Shown piece by piece: positions 1-11,342 of a stretch of 64,000 nt of DNA. The DNA comes from Chondrus crispus (taxonomy: Eukaryota > Rhodophyta > Florideophyceae > Gigartinales > Gigartinaceae), in assembly GCF_000350225.1 (NCBI RefSeq), contig NW_005179283.1, positions 355,677 through 419,676 of the forward strand. Direction: 5' to 3'. A program made the translations under genes and the position numbers. The notes beneath the pieces were generated by a model that was not told where the DNA came from, ran no database searches, and saw nothing but the letters and a program-made list of their open reading frames with translations. Every line of letters begins with the position of its first letter. Position 1 is the stretch's first letter.

Positions 1-317
1 CCTGGACATTTAGTATTACCAATCCGATGCAAATGAGCCCTCTTCCAGGACAAGCGCACAAACATAAACGGATGAGTGTCCTCCCTCTTCTTGGTCCTCC
101 ACTTATTTCGCACGAAATTGGTATAGGACCAACAAAAAAAGAAAGATCTCTAGGCCCACGACAACATATGAACAACTCTAAACAAACGTTAAACAGTATT
201 ATCCACGTTCCTACATCTGTGCCAATCCCCGTTTCTTTACTATTATTGCCAAATATGGGACGATCTACCCCTTTAACGGACCAGAAAAGAGGAAACATCC
301 TCGGTCCAGCGCATAAA

Positions 318-1261
318 ATGGTCCCCGAACGTAAGATCGCTGAGTTCATCGGCAAGTCTGAGACGGCCGTCCACAACTTTCTAGCAGGACATGGCGTCGA
401 AAAGAACAAAAAAGCTGGGACGGCCGAAAGAAATTTCAAATACTCAGCTTTGCGCCCTTTTCAGACATGCATCAACTGGTAACTATACGGCTAGGCAGCT
501 TCAAACTACGTTAGAACTGTCCGTCTCTGTTCGTCGTGTGCAGCAACTACTGTCTTGCAGTGGCCACATGACGTATAAAAAAATGATATGTGTTACGGCA
601 CTAACGGAGGATCATAAAAACTAGGGTGTGAGTGGGCGAAAGAATACGTCACCAGGCCACTGTTGAATTGGAAGGATTTCATATTTAGTGATAAAAAGAA
701 TTTCAATATGGATTGCCCCGATGGGTCCGCACACTATTGGCACGACCTACGCACATAACTAAGATATTTTTCAACGCACCAGCAGTGTGCTCAGTCAGTG
801 ATGGTATAGGGAGCAATCGCCTACAAAAGTACCTCAGATTTGTTTTTCAATAATGAAAAGCAGGATTCAAAAGTTTACTGTAACGTTTTACAGGAGGGAT
901 TGCTCCCATTTCCCGAGGATACGGTTGGAGATACGTTCATTTTTCAGCAGAACATCGCGGCAAGGCATAGGGGTCATTACACTAAGGATTGGTTGGATGC
1001 GAATGATGTCTGTACGTTGCCATGGCCCGCCAAATATCCCCACTTGATCTCCATCGAGATCGTCCGGGCACACTGGCACGTGCAGTCTAACATAATCAAC
1101 CCCAATTTACATCTATTCAAGATTTCGAGGAGACTATTGTAGGCTGCTGGTATTATATATGCGGTGACGTTCGCAGGTGCCTTTTTGAGTCCATGCCACG
1201 TCGTTGTGTTGCTGTAATTGAAAGGAAAGGCCCACTAGTAATATGGCATCTGTTACAATAA
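318..1261 (+). pseudogene. Tc1/mariner transposase pseudogene (copy 1)
   Basis: Remnant of a Tc1/IS630-type DDE transposase, the enzyme that cuts and joins the element ends. An N-terminal helix-turn-helix stretch is visible from about 318 (RKIAEFIGKSETAVHNFL), followed by a shifted frame from 391. The first catalytic block lies near 669-755, reading as FSDKKNFN then WHDLR. The later block near 936-1060 reads FIFQQN, WLDAND and LPWPAKYPHL. In active relatives these positions are QQDNA and PDLNPIE, so the second catalytic Asp is Asn here. After a further frameshift near 1130 the usual C-terminus (FESMPRRC) runs to a stop at 1261. Several frameshifts, stops and the lost Asp make it dead. Terminal inverted repeats were not located. 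The assignment rests on motif order and spacing. Confidence 0.82.
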
Positions 1262-1724
1262 AACTTTCTCTTGGTCCTATAGTAATTTCGCCCGAAAGAT
1301 TGGTCCTGTGTCGTATTTCTATATTTGGTGAGCACATCATGATATATTTGTAAAAAGATGGAGTGCTTTCTTCAATTACAGTATTCAAGTCTACTAGCCC
1401 CGCCCGCCTTTATCTCTGAAATTTTAGCAGCACATGCCAAACCCGGATGTAAATATTGAGTGTTTTAGCGATGATTATAGCAGTATACAAGTTTCGCGCA
1501 TCCACGTGCAGCAGCACACGTACACACTTGCTCAACCCTGCCGCCAAAAGCAAGACAGAATTTCCCCTACGTCTCACTGATCTTTCCGTCACACAACTTC
1601 GTCGTTCACCTCCATCCTCACCCAGTATTTACCCGATTCCAAAAACCTTGGTACAAAAACCTTATCACACATTCCAACTAGCTTCAAACACATATTACAC
1701 ACCAATGTGTCTTCCAATGCGCCG
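1262..1724. other. No gene seen
   Basis: AT-rich stretch between two broken transposon genes. Short open frames on both strands resemble nothing I recognise, and I see no strong repeat. It may include the 3' end of the Tc1 element and the 5' end of the next one. Confidence 0.5.
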
Positions 1725-2411
1725 ATAAAAATTAAAGGCACAAACTTTTCGGCATCCGATGACCTCGCTCTTGCTATTTCTTGGTTATCTCTAACTCGAA
1801 TCACAACCGAACAAACCAATGATGTGTTCTGGAAGAATAATAATATCGTCTTCGCTTCTCAGCTTAATATATCACAGCCATAGACGAGTCATAGTCTCAA
1901 GAACAGGTGGACCACTGTCCAACGACTTACACAGAAGTATCTTGCGGCCGAAAAGCTGTACTGACAGAAGAACAAAACCGCCGGGTTAAATGTGCATGAC
2001 AACGATCGGGAAATCATGAAGCTATATCGCGGTAGAAACGCTTCTGTGAAGGGCGATGAAAAGAAGTTGGCTGCGCCCTTTTAGTTCATGGAAGCAGTGA
2101 CGCAACTCTCCAAGCACCCCAAGTTCTCCTCGCTTGTAGGTACTCCATCATCCTCACGAATGGATCGGTACAGTTCCTCCGACATAGACATAGTTACCTA
2201 CCGCGGTCTTCATCCTTCAAATTTCATGGACCCAGTGGAGGGGGCGCCTCATCTGACTTCTTCATCATCAACTGGTGTTATTGAGGTTGTGGGAAACATT
2301 TCGATGAGGACTCCGACCCTCAGTCGCCCGGTCGGCGTGAAGAAGCTGAAAGCATTCCAGTCTGGAATGCTTTCAGCTTCTTCACGCGTTCTTCGCACTT
2401 TGTGGCGTTGA
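1725..2411 (+). pseudogene. NAM/trihelix-like transposon accessory protein, broken
   Basis: A single frame running through at least three stops (near 1882, 1963 and 2082) gives a protein like the NAM-associated or trihelix proteins that accompany plant and algal PIF/Harbinger elements. Visible blocks are an acidic LALAISWL helix near 1765, SLKNRWTTVQRLTQKY near 1890-1935, and a late LSKHPKFSS block near 2104-2130. These match the usual order (helix, SLKNRW motif, then the WKILKDHPKW-like end). Such proteins bind element DNA and help the transposase. No matching transposase ORF is visible next to it, and the downstream part runs into a palindrome and an assembly gap. The family call is from remembered motif patterns. 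Confidence 0.55.
2335..2387. repeat. Palindrome with 26-bp arms and a 1-base spacer
   Basis: Left arm 2335-2360 and right arm 2362-2387 are perfect reverse complements, separated by one T at 2361. It lies inside the broken trihelix-like frame and 60 bp before an assembly gap. It belongs to a recurring class in this window; see the findings. Confidence 0.95.
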
Positions 2412-2447
2412 GTCGGGTTGCTCGCGACTTTGTTGAGCAGTAACTCC

Positions 2448-2547
2448 NNNNNNNNNNNNNNNNNNNNNNNNNNNNNNNNNNNNNNNNNNNNNNNNNNNNN
2501 NNNNNNNNNNNNNNNNNNNNNNNNNNNNNNNNNNNNNNNNNNNNNNN
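2448..2547. other. Assembly gap (100 N)
   Basis: Exactly 100 unknown bases, the size usually used for a gap of unknown length. It sits between the 2335-2387 palindrome and the left arm of a long inverted repeat, so palindromic sequence probably broke the assembly. Confidence 0.98.
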
Positions 2548-3020
2548 AATGACGTCAGGAATAGCCCTCTTCCGTACCCCGCACCACACACCACATCAGT
2601 TAAACCCATTAACCATATTTGTGTACGTAACTCACCTACGATTTGCGGAGTGAAGTAGTTCACATAAAGTGTACATGCAGAGCGAGGGCCGCTGTGATCC
2701 GTTTAAAATTTGCACTGTTCTGCAGCGCTTCGCTGACTCTCGCCATTCTTCACGCAATCTTCGCAGGCCTTGCTCAGCCCCCTGAGGAGGCTGCGCAAGG
2801 CCTGCGACGATTGCGATGTCTATGGCGAGAGTCAGCGAAGCGCTGCAGAACAGTGCAAATTTTAAACGGATCACAGCGGCCCTCGCTCTGCATGTACACT
2901 TTATGTGAACTACTTCACTCCGCAAATCGTAGGTGAGTTACGTACACAAATATGGTTAATGGGTTTAACTGATGTGGTGTGTGGTGCGGGGTACGGAAGA
3001 GGGCTATTCCTGACGTCATT
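2548..3020. repeat. Long inverted repeat, 198-bp perfect arms
   Basis: Arms 2548-2745 and 2823-3020 read as perfect reverse complements. The 77-bp centre is itself an imperfect inverted repeat with about ten mismatches. Identical arms around a diverged centre are odd, because the centre of a natural hairpin is usually not older than its arms. The left arm begins exactly at the gap, so the repeat may extend into it. It may be a real fold-back structure or an assembly duplication. Confidence 0.95.
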
Positions 3021-3326
3021 CGTTTTGGGGACATCAACAACTGTGGTGCGTATGGGTCGAGGGAGGACGCTTTGGAAGCCTTTAAAGAATTGTCCGAGAG
3101 CTTTTCGTCCTCCCGAAATTTATTGAGAAGTGATGGGCCGGTGCTGGAGAATGGGACTTTAAGTACAAGGACTAGGGCTTTGTTGACCACTGAGGGTGTA
3201 TTGGAATTTTACGAGTACGGGAGGCGAATAGAGCAGCAAAACATGAGCAGAGGACTGCCTGCCAAGCTGAAGCTGTCTCGCGCCGAGCAGCCCGTGAACA
3301 AGAGGCTGCAGATCGTTTGCGCGTGA
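2979..3326 (+). pseudogene. Unrecognised ORF remnant beside the inverted repeat
   Basis: A 115-codon open frame whose first ~15 codons lie in the right arm of the inverted repeat. The rest has a protein-like composition with an acidic, Ser-rich helix (EDALEAFKELSESF) and an ELR-poor tail. I recognise no family. It may be the 3' end of the broken transposon gene to the left, cut off by the gap. The stretch to 3829 holds no other convincing coding sequence. Confidence 0.25.
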
Positions 3327-3829
3327 GGGAGGACACTCGGCGAGCGCGTATCCATCGTACAGTTTGGCTTCCAAACCGTGGGATGAGAGAGGTTATGCGT
3401 GCACAATGTGGCGGCTTCCGGAGGTGGTCCGCACGTCAGCGTGTACTGTGTACACCAAGTGTCCCCTAAAACTTTGAACATAGCACAGCAGCGCTTCTCC
3501 CCTCTCTTCATCGCCGTGGTAATCTCTCTTTCCTGTACTGCTTGTTTCGCCAATTTCTATTTCACGCGTCGCGTCTATTTCTCTATCATCATTCAGGTTG
3601 CTACTTCTCCGGCGGTTAGCAACAGCGCTTTGCATCGAGCAAGCAAAATCTAAGTGACCTCTTCTTGCGGGGATCTCTTTGGAAAGTGGATTGTTCGTTT
3701 TTGATTTTTGGCCTGAGTCTAATTCTTATAGGGTAAGGACGCCGAAATAAGGTTCTTGTCGGGAGCTGGTCAGGGATACCCGGACATATTTAGACAGGTT
3801 TCAAGTTTGTCACGTTTATTGACTCGAGA

Positions 3830-5664
3830 ATGGCCCTGAAGAGGCGTAAAACTCCTCAGAGTCGTAACACTCCTCAGGGGAGCAGACGTGCCCGTGTTAC
3901 GAGACAAAAAGCTTCACCTTCGTTTCAAAGTAGGGCTGCCAGCCGAGCATCTTCTGGTTCCAGTTCGCAGTCCGCAAAGGACAGTGGTTTTGTTGGGGGC
4001 CAATGTGGCTCTGTTTGCTCGTGTTAGTGCTAAGGATGCACGCGTGAAGGTGAGAACTGCAAGCTTGTTCGGAGAAGAGGGTGGAAGACTACTCTATAAC
4101 GTTCATGACCATGACATGAGGGAACTTACGAATCGGATATAAATCGCGCCTATCTGGAAGACAAGTTGGGACACGGGTCGTGAGACAGTTGCATGTGCGT
4201 ATAAAACTCCCTCAAACGAGGAAATGCCGCATCCCAAGACACTGGCTGACATTCAGGCCTTTCAACGCTATGCCTGGTCTCTGGATATGATGGAGGCTGA
4301 GGGAGATGGCGAAGTGGACATGATGGATGGCGATCTCCCTGATGCACCCACGCCTCCGCCTCAGCAGCCTCTTAAGCAGAGTACCTCAGGTCCTCTTACC
4401 CCTGAGAACAACGGTACTCCAGGTCATAAGAGGCTCCTGAGGTGTCGGAATCGAGAAGAAGGCCCTCCGGTAAAGAGAAGACTCCTGGATACTCCTGGGC
4501 GAGGTGGTGAGGGAAGGCCTGCTTACCCAGTTATCAAGTTGGCTAAGACACCCGAAGAGGATACTGTGACCCCTCATCCACCAGTTGATGAGAGGGATAG
4601 TCCAGGAGACCCCAATCACAGTCCAGATTGGTGCTGGAGCTCTGCGAACGCCTGACTATATGGTCACAAATGTGATGGTGAACATCAACAGCGTTGAGTT
4701 CCCCGACTATGGTCATGCGGCGAGAGAAACGGAAGTTGGACACGTCAGTGGTATGAGGGAAAGCATCTTGGGTAATGGTTATTGATACAGCGCGGGAACC
4801 ATTAAAATTACTGTAGCAGACAAGAGGTTCCTGGAGAATCCCGAAAGCTTCTTGGACAGTGGTAGACGTCTCCATCTCCCATCGAAGGGAGTCGACGGTG
4901 GGCACAGGAAAGAAAGTCTAGTGCAGGCGCAAGCGTTAACAAAGACACCGGAAGAGCGTGAAAAGCTAACGTGGGTACCAGCGCAGGTATATCTACGTCC
5001 CGATGGGCTGCCTATGTCCGACTCTGAGATTATCGGCGTCGGTGCCAATCTAAACGTACTCATCAGTACCGTTCGCAAAACAGACTTTGTCTACAACATC
5101 CATAGCGCCATGTCATGCATTCGCCTTATGATAGAACAGACTGGTGTGCAGTTGTGCACCCTGACTCGACAGTCTGTTGTTATGGTTATGGACTCCATGC
5201 GGATTCTACCTACTATATCAGCAAATCAGCGTGGACGATACGCAGCCATTGCTATGGGCCTTCTTCGAAACGGTACCCCCTCTAGGGCTCTCAAACAAGT
5301 CTCTGGGCAGATTGGATTGACACACGTGGACAACTCAACATTTCTTGGTTTCGACAGGCTTTGAATATTTCTTGCTCTACAGTGCTTGGACCTCTACCTA
5401 ACTACTGCAGTACGGAGTGGTGCTCTTGAACAGTCAAGAGCACTTTTATTTCAGCACATACAGGTGTTTTACATGCACATACGAGTATTGGGTACTGCAA
5501 GAAGCTTGCGTCATGGAGGGTCTGATAAAGACGTTCCCAAGAAACTGACAGAGCAGCGTAAATGTGGTGTGAACGGTGATGTGCTCGAAGAGATTTCTAA
5601 CTTCCTATTAGAATCCTTCCCTGGCGAAGAGGCATTGAAGGATGAGGCGAACCGCTCTGTTTAG
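3830..5664 (+). pseudogene. Unknown element, first large broken ORF
   Basis: Coding-like sequence in shifting frames: a basic Ser/Thr/Arg-rich N-terminus (3830-4027), an acidic then Pro-rich segment with LLxTP repeats (4224-4655), and a long frame from about 4585 to 5664 with stops at 4785 and 5364. The long frame has regular amphipathic segments (YAAIAMGLLRNG, SRALKQVSGQIG) and ends in a charged tail. I recognise no domain. Low-complexity basic and acidic linkers suggest a nuclear DNA-binding protein. Together with the next three entries it seems to form one element of about 5.7 kb. A hairpin with 10-bp arms and a 4-base loop lies at 5420-5443, followed by a T-rich run. Confidence 0.4.
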
Positions 5665-5774
5665 AATCCGATCGTTAATGCTGGCGAAAGGGATGAGAAT
5701 GATCGTGAGAAGGGAATTGGAAGCTTCATAACCACCCTCCAGGCTGTCACCACGAAGATGGAGACAGAAAGTAC

Positions 5775-6395
5775 GTGGGTAGCAGTCAGGCCGGCCTGCT
5801 CGATGTCCGTCTAGGCCAGATGCTGGCGGCGATGAGAGTGGGCCATAGTAAGGATGGAAAGCCTGAAATGGCTATGCCGGAAACTGGGGGGGTCCTATAC
5901 ACCAGTGAAGGACTTCCAAGGCAGGCGCTCCACACCGACCTCGAAGTTAACAATCGAAGGGACCCGCATAAAGGTACCTGGGTACTTTGCCGTCTGTACA
6001 TGGCAGTATGAAGCTCATCTTTGGGTTGTTCCTTACTCCCACAAGTACCTCCGTAACTCTTCAGGTACAATCAGGGTGCTTTCCAATGCCGTTAAGGTAA
6101 AGAAGATAGGATTCCGCCGTACTCCGTCTTTTTCGGTCGAGGAGATCTCTGTCATGCTGGGGCGTCTCATGATGATTCTGATGGCATGGGCAAGAATGGA
6201 TGTATTCGTTATCACATCTATTTTGTCCCAAGTCATATTAGTTTGATCGACGGGGTTCATTTCATTAACGACTTGACTCCCGACTTCGAGACCATTTCAG
6301 TCCCGTACAACAGCTCAGACGACGAGGAGGATGAAGTCCCCCTCCGTAGAACGCTGAGGAACACAAGTCAGGAAGTGACGACGGGCCTTCGTTAA
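5775..6395 (+). pseudogene. Oxygenase-like (HxD...H) ORF of the unknown element, broken
   Basis: Three frames must be joined (5775-5960, about 5955-6130, then 6130-6395) to read one protein. Its order of motifs is RQALHTDLEV near 5920, a WxYxxHLWVVPYSHKY segment near 6005-6050, GRGDLCHAGAS near 6140-6170, and IRYHIYFVP near 6205-6235. It ends in an acidic tail rich in Asp, Glu and Ser that continues in shifted frames to about 6550. HxD followed by a distal His and an Arg is the metal and 2-oxoglutarate layout of Fe(II)-dependent oxygenases, some of which (TET/JBP) travel with DNA transposons. That similarity is inferred from motif layout only, and at least two frameshifts make this copy inactive. 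Confidence 0.35.
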
Positions 6396-6751
6396 ACATT
6401 CCCAATGAAAAATCAGACGAAGAAAGTTCCGATGAGGAAGACAGTTCCGATGAGAAGGATGCCGAAGAATTTCGTGATAATGGATCTCCTTCGAACACTC
6501 CTCGAGGGAAGGCCAATGTGGATAACAACGGGGGCGAGTATTCGAATAGTGAATGAAAAGAATAATACCAATGCTTAGATGTATTGTTTATGCATACTAC
6601 GGCGATAGAATGCAATAACATTAAACTGACTTGGTCGTATTGCTCTGTATTCTTCAATCATGCATCTGTTCTTCTAACCTTGAGTGACTGCAGTTATAAG
6701 TGACTGATACGAAAAGCTGCTTCCTCAAAACACGTAAAGCTCGTGAGCGGA

Positions 6752-8316
6752 ATGCGCTTCACAACTAGTCCCCCTTACTTCATCAAGACATACTCGTTCC
6801 GTCACGTGCCCTCACCTTCTTCCAGCTCCTTTCTTGTTTATGTTCCCAATACCACATCCTTTCTAGTTGCGGTACCCCCTACCTTAAATATGAAAGATTC
6901 CGTACAAGGTCTCCATTACGTACAAGGTCTCCATGACGGAGCAAAGATCGAGCTCTACTACTCTCTCGATGGCAAAGGTTCTGAAAGTGAATTTGTATGG
7001 TGGCCCGCCACAGTTGAGAAGCTTTCTTTTACAAATGGTAGCAAGGGTCCGAACCTATCAGCCTCTATACGGTTCTCTCCCTTGCATTGCTTTCGTTCTT
7101 CAGTACAGAACGTTGTGTTCGATCGAACACAAAGAACAGCAGGTCAGGGACAAGCAAATGTTCTTTACTCTTGGCGCTTTTCTCTTGGCGCCGCTCTATC
7201 AGAATCAGACTCTCAGTCACAGCGAAATGAAGCACTTTCTGAGGCCGAAGAGCAAATGAACGACGAAGATGACAACCCAAATTTTCACCGTAAGAGTATG
7301 GGGAAACAGAAGAAGACAGAAGTACCCGAGGATCCTTTTGATGGATATGGGATGCTGTTCAAGAAAGACGTCAGTATGAAGATTTAGAGCGAGCTGTTAA
7401 TCATTGTCGAAGCATCCTTAAGAAGCACGCTGCAGCGCTTTTTCGTCTACAATCTGAACGGATCATATCCATTTTACAAAATGGGAAGGGGAATCTGTTC
7501 CCACTGGATTTCGTACGGTCACGAGTTGTGCCGTCCTTAGAGAAACCTCCCTTAGTTCCCTCTCGATTTGGTGCCAGAGAACTACGCCAAGGCTTTCAGT
7601 TCTTCTCGCAAGAGCATTTCAACCGAAGCTCCCATTGCAACATGTCTCAGTTTGATCATGTACTTGACTACGTGCGCAGAACTGCAGGGAATAGTGCAAT
7701 GATCCATCCTTCTTATGAGATCGTTAAGGCTAATCCGTAAGCAGAAGTTCGGATCTTGTTCTCATCATTAGAGTCCCTGGCACGTACCTTTGCCCCAATA
7801 TCTTCCGCTTTGCTTAGAATAGTCGTCCTCAAACAAAAACTGGAACGTGGCACGAGATCACTCACCGGACTTTGCATTCTAGGATGTTTAGTGCAAAGTG
7901 AGAAGGATCATTTGGTTCCTATGTACCTCACAGTTGTTGAGGGATTGCCGCAGGCAGAAGATAATAGAGACTTTCTTGTCTTAACAAGGAAAAACACGTC
8001 GTGGAGTGGCTTGGAGAATATATTTATGGAGTCTCTAGTCCTGATGAATTCAAAATCGTACGGGCTCCTAAGCATGACAGAAGCCGTACTCAAGACCGAC
8101 GAATTTGAAAAAGTGCAAGAACGGTTTTCGTTTTGTATCACATGGAAGCGCAAATCACACCCTGACCTAGGAAGGATACTGACTCCAGCCCCCAAGCGGG
8201 TCGAAGTGTTTGGGACACTGGAGGCGACAATTCCTCACGTCCTAGTCAGGGATGAGATACATTGCAAGGAAGTTGCAAGTCTCTGTTCCAACCTCACCTT
8301 CGAAGTTGATTCGTGA
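6752..8316 (+). pseudogene. Unknown ORF with VWWPATV motif, broken
   Basis: A frame from 6752 to 7387 and a second one from about 7390 to 8316, with a stop at 7738, together make roughly 500 residues. The N-terminal third contains KIELYYSLDG and VWWPATV, a pattern that recalls Tudor- or PWWP-like folds, then an acidic patch (SEAEEQMNDEDDN). The C-terminal half is helical with no motif I know. It lies between the oxygenase-like ORF and a convergent ORF, so it is probably an accessory protein of the same element. No function can be assigned. Confidence 0.35.
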
Positions 8317-8504
8317 TCACGCATTGAAACATTCTCTTCAAATCGCATTAAATATAATGTACTCCAGAGACATTGATTACAACTCCATGTACTTTGAAAG
8401 ACCTGTAATTTGTGACATACTTCATGAAAGTGTAGTTCACTAATCTTTACCCTCACAGAGACATTCTTACAGTACAACAATTCACGGTATGCATCTCTCT
8501 TTAC

Positions 8505-9476
8505 TCACTTAAACGATACGTTCTGCAAGGCAACTATCTCTTCATCCATTTCCTCGCTTTCTGCATCTTCTTCGGCACCGATAAAGAGATCGCTCCCATA
8601 CTCATCTTCTTCTTCCTCATCTGGCCATTCATTCAAGTTCATTCTGTTGTAATCTTCTGTTGTCAAACGATGCACTTTGGAGTACAGAAGGTTCTGACGA
8701 CTCTTTGCGGTAGCAGAGACTAGATCTAGAGCAATAGTTTCAATGCTCTTTTCAGCGAAGTCTGGCTAATGTTCATGAGGTAAGATTCTTGAGTTGTTGC
8801 GAGACAAAGTTACGATTTCTCTGAAGAAACAGGCAACTACGTATACCACCTTCATTGAGCATGAATTTAAGGCCAAGAAGTCATCAGGCTTCAAACTGTA
8901 AACGAATCGTTGGCAGTACAAAAGTGCCCCTAGCAGAAAGTTCACATGCCAAGGTAGAGTCTTGTTCTCCCGGCTCCCAACGAATGGCTTTTCCTGAAAT
9001 ACTTCAACCTCATACTCCACGTTTATGGATAAGTCTTCTCGGCGTGCACCGAGAAGCTCCCGCCACTTCCTCAAGTTCTTGGAACATGTCGCTTCTTCCA
9101 CTCCGGATTTCCCAACCTCAGCGAAGGGCCCTTCACCGAATTTGAAAGGCATCGGACTTCTCACGAGGCTGGAGAGGAATGCAGGGGATACCTCTCCGTG
9201 CCAAAGGAACCCCATCTCGATGAAGAACTCGTTCCTCACAAACTCCCTTGACTTGTCCATATGCTGCACGTTTCGCTGGTTCACCATCTTCACAATCTCT
9301 TCCCCAAGTGTCTGTCTTTCCACTGCCTCCTCCAACATCGCTCCCGTTGATCCATCTAAACCTTGAGTCACTGGCGTGCCCCTACCCTTGGACGTTGACA
9401 CGTCATCCTTCGAAAGGACATCATGATGTCCTTTCGAATTTATGAGGCTCTTTCTCACAAAATCTCGCTTCGCCAT
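8505..9476 (-). pseudogene. Unknown 323-codon ORF with one in-frame stop
   Basis: From the ATG at 9476 the frame runs 236 codons to a TAG at 8766, then 86 more codons in the same frame to a TGA at 8505-8507. The part after the TAG still looks coding, with a helix followed by a strongly acidic tail rich in Glu and Asp. Reading through gives a 323-residue protein of unknown family. The start codon lies in sequence shared with the LTR repeat at 9467, so the true N-terminus may have been cut off. The ORF converges on the VWWPATV ORF, as in two-gene transposons. A 30-bp perfect palindrome falls inside codons near the start. Confidence 0.45.
9409..9438. repeat. 30-bp perfect palindrome without spacer
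   Basis: The 15-base half ending ACATCA is followed directly by its reverse complement beginning TGATGT, inside the minus-strand ORF. Coordinates may be off by one base. Confidence 0.85.
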
Positions 9477-9887
9477 TACGGCGACAGGGGACTATATAGT
9501 CAACCCGATAATCAAAGTAAAGAGGCACGAAGCCTCGGGTCTTTTACCTTGGTTTCTGGATTCTAGGTTGTAGCCTCGACTCGGTACTGGCTCGCCCATA
9601 CCGACCGAGCCATCTACCTCCTTAGAATCCCACCTGCTTTCCCCGCGCGCGTCGATCCTCCCGCCGCGAGACTTACATTAACTACTGTGCGACCCGCTCC
9701 CTTAGCGCTGTTCTTCCCTTAATTCTACCGCATTTATTACTGACTATCGTGCTACTTTTTAACCGCGCGAGCCGCGCCCGGACCCCGGTGCCGGTCATCC
9801 ACAGGGTGGTCTCCCGTTATCCCCTTACGCGTCCGAACGCGCGTCGCTCTGCCTACGGCCCGCCACACGTGGCCGTAGTGCACGACA
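9467..9887 (+). repeat. Family-B LTR, 5'-truncated copy
   Basis: This stretch matches positions about 35264-35672 of the complete family-B solo LTR at high identity, including the TATA-like ctatatag box (9491 here) and the GTGCACGACA 3' end. The first ~240 bp of the LTR are missing, so no target duplication can be expected on the left. Its truncated edge supplies the start codon of the adjacent minus-strand ORF. Confidence 0.85.
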
Positions 9888-11342
9888 CGAAGGGGTCTCG
9901 GAAGTCAGAGAAGCGCACCGTGCTGGATATCGGAGCCGCCCCAGGAGGTTTCCGCGATAATGTTATTTCAGACATTGGTGTTATTCGCAGTTTGAGTGAC
10001 ATCACTGAGGGCCTGACAAATTCAATTTCACAAGCTGCTCTGCAAGCTGCTGTATCTACAGACATGCTCTCGATTCGACCTGAGCAGTGGATCATTCGCA
10101 ACTAATTGTAAACGCCTTTCCTCCCCTCCGTTACAGCTCGCTTTATTACCCTTACGTACCCCTTATCTCTCGTACTTCTACCACTCGTAGCTTCTCTGCA
10201 CTGTCCCCACAGCACATAGCAAGACTTTTAACCAAAAGCTCAAGTGCTGTTCGCTCTTCAGATTTGATGACCCATTCTGAGCAACCACCACGACGGCGTG
10301 GTCCACCAGCTTTTCTTCCCGGATCCGCACGATGAAGAACCCTGTCCTCCTGGCTGCAAGTACACGAAAGGGTGCTGTCCTATCGCCTCCCTGGATGGCT
10401 TCTGAACCACCTCGTCACGTACCACGCGACAGCCTGTCACTGATTCTTGCCCCTTTGGAACATTTCGCCGAGCGCCCTGAAGTTGTGTAATATCCGCAAC
10501 TCCGGCTCTAATACTTGCTTCAACGCTTCCGCTGCCACGGATCCGCGGCAAGCGAACACAGCGTTGATGACAGCCGCCTTAACGCAGTCGTGCTCTTTGG
10601 AGGTGCACCTTGGCTGCCCCAGGTGGTGTCGTGGGCTCACCGAGCGTCAAGCCACTGCCACACGTGCGCGAAGTTCCAGACACCCCGACCACCAGCCCTC
10701 GGTGGCGCGGCATGAATTCTAAGACGTGCCTGGAAACCTCCTTCTCTCAAGGCTGCATCAGGCTTCGCGCCGGCACGACGCACGGAGGCAAGATTCGGCT
10801 TTGCTCTGCAACCAGCGACCCGAACAATGGGTACGTCTGTAAGGTTAGCTCACCTCTTCCAACCCCAGCGATGATGCTAGCCTCCCAGTCCACGGCATGG
10901 AATGCCTCCATCGGGGCAGTGCCCTGCGCACTTTCATGCGGAACACCCGGTATTCCCTGGCCCCGCCACCAGCGCCCTCCCCATCTCCAACGACCATAGC
11001 CTCTAACAGCCACCTCCCGGCAGCCTCATACACGGTATGAGGTTATAAAATTCCGGGTGGGGCACTCTGTACCGCAGGAGAGCCCAGCAGCTTCATCCTG
11101 GGTAGAGATTCCGCCGCCCTAACTGCCGTGGAAGCGCTTGGCGGCGTTGGAGGCGCGTCACCGCGCGACGACGACACGCAGGACGTTGAGGCGCCGGGAA
11201 ACGACACGTGAAGAAGGAGAGCGGAGCGCCGATGAGACGCTCAACGACGCCGCGCGCGACGACAGTGACCGCAGCGGAGGAGATGGCGACGACTGCAGCC
11301 AGAAATACGTTTCCGACAGCGAGGGAGACGCAGCGCGAGGCG
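9888..11342. other. Unrecognised remnants, no firm gene
   Basis: Short coding-like pieces occur on both strands. One is about 70 plus-strand codons joined to the LTR (9888-10102). Another is a minus-strand stretch at 10437-10600 with the pattern DCVKAAVINAVFACRG, which faintly recalls a cysteine peptidase Cys box. A TATA-like ttataaaa lies at 11042. Nothing can be named. The stretch probably comes from degraded element interior or a captured host fragment. Confidence 0.35.

Noticed and set aside
5420..5443. 10-bp hairpin plus T run as a terminator
   Set aside because: A bacterial-type terminator is not meaningful in a eukaryotic nuclear context, and it lies in the middle of a broken ORF.
10437..10640. 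Cysteine-peptidase-like piece (DCVKAAVINAV)
   Set aside because: Only one short motif, no matching His block, and broken frames around it; too little for an assignment.
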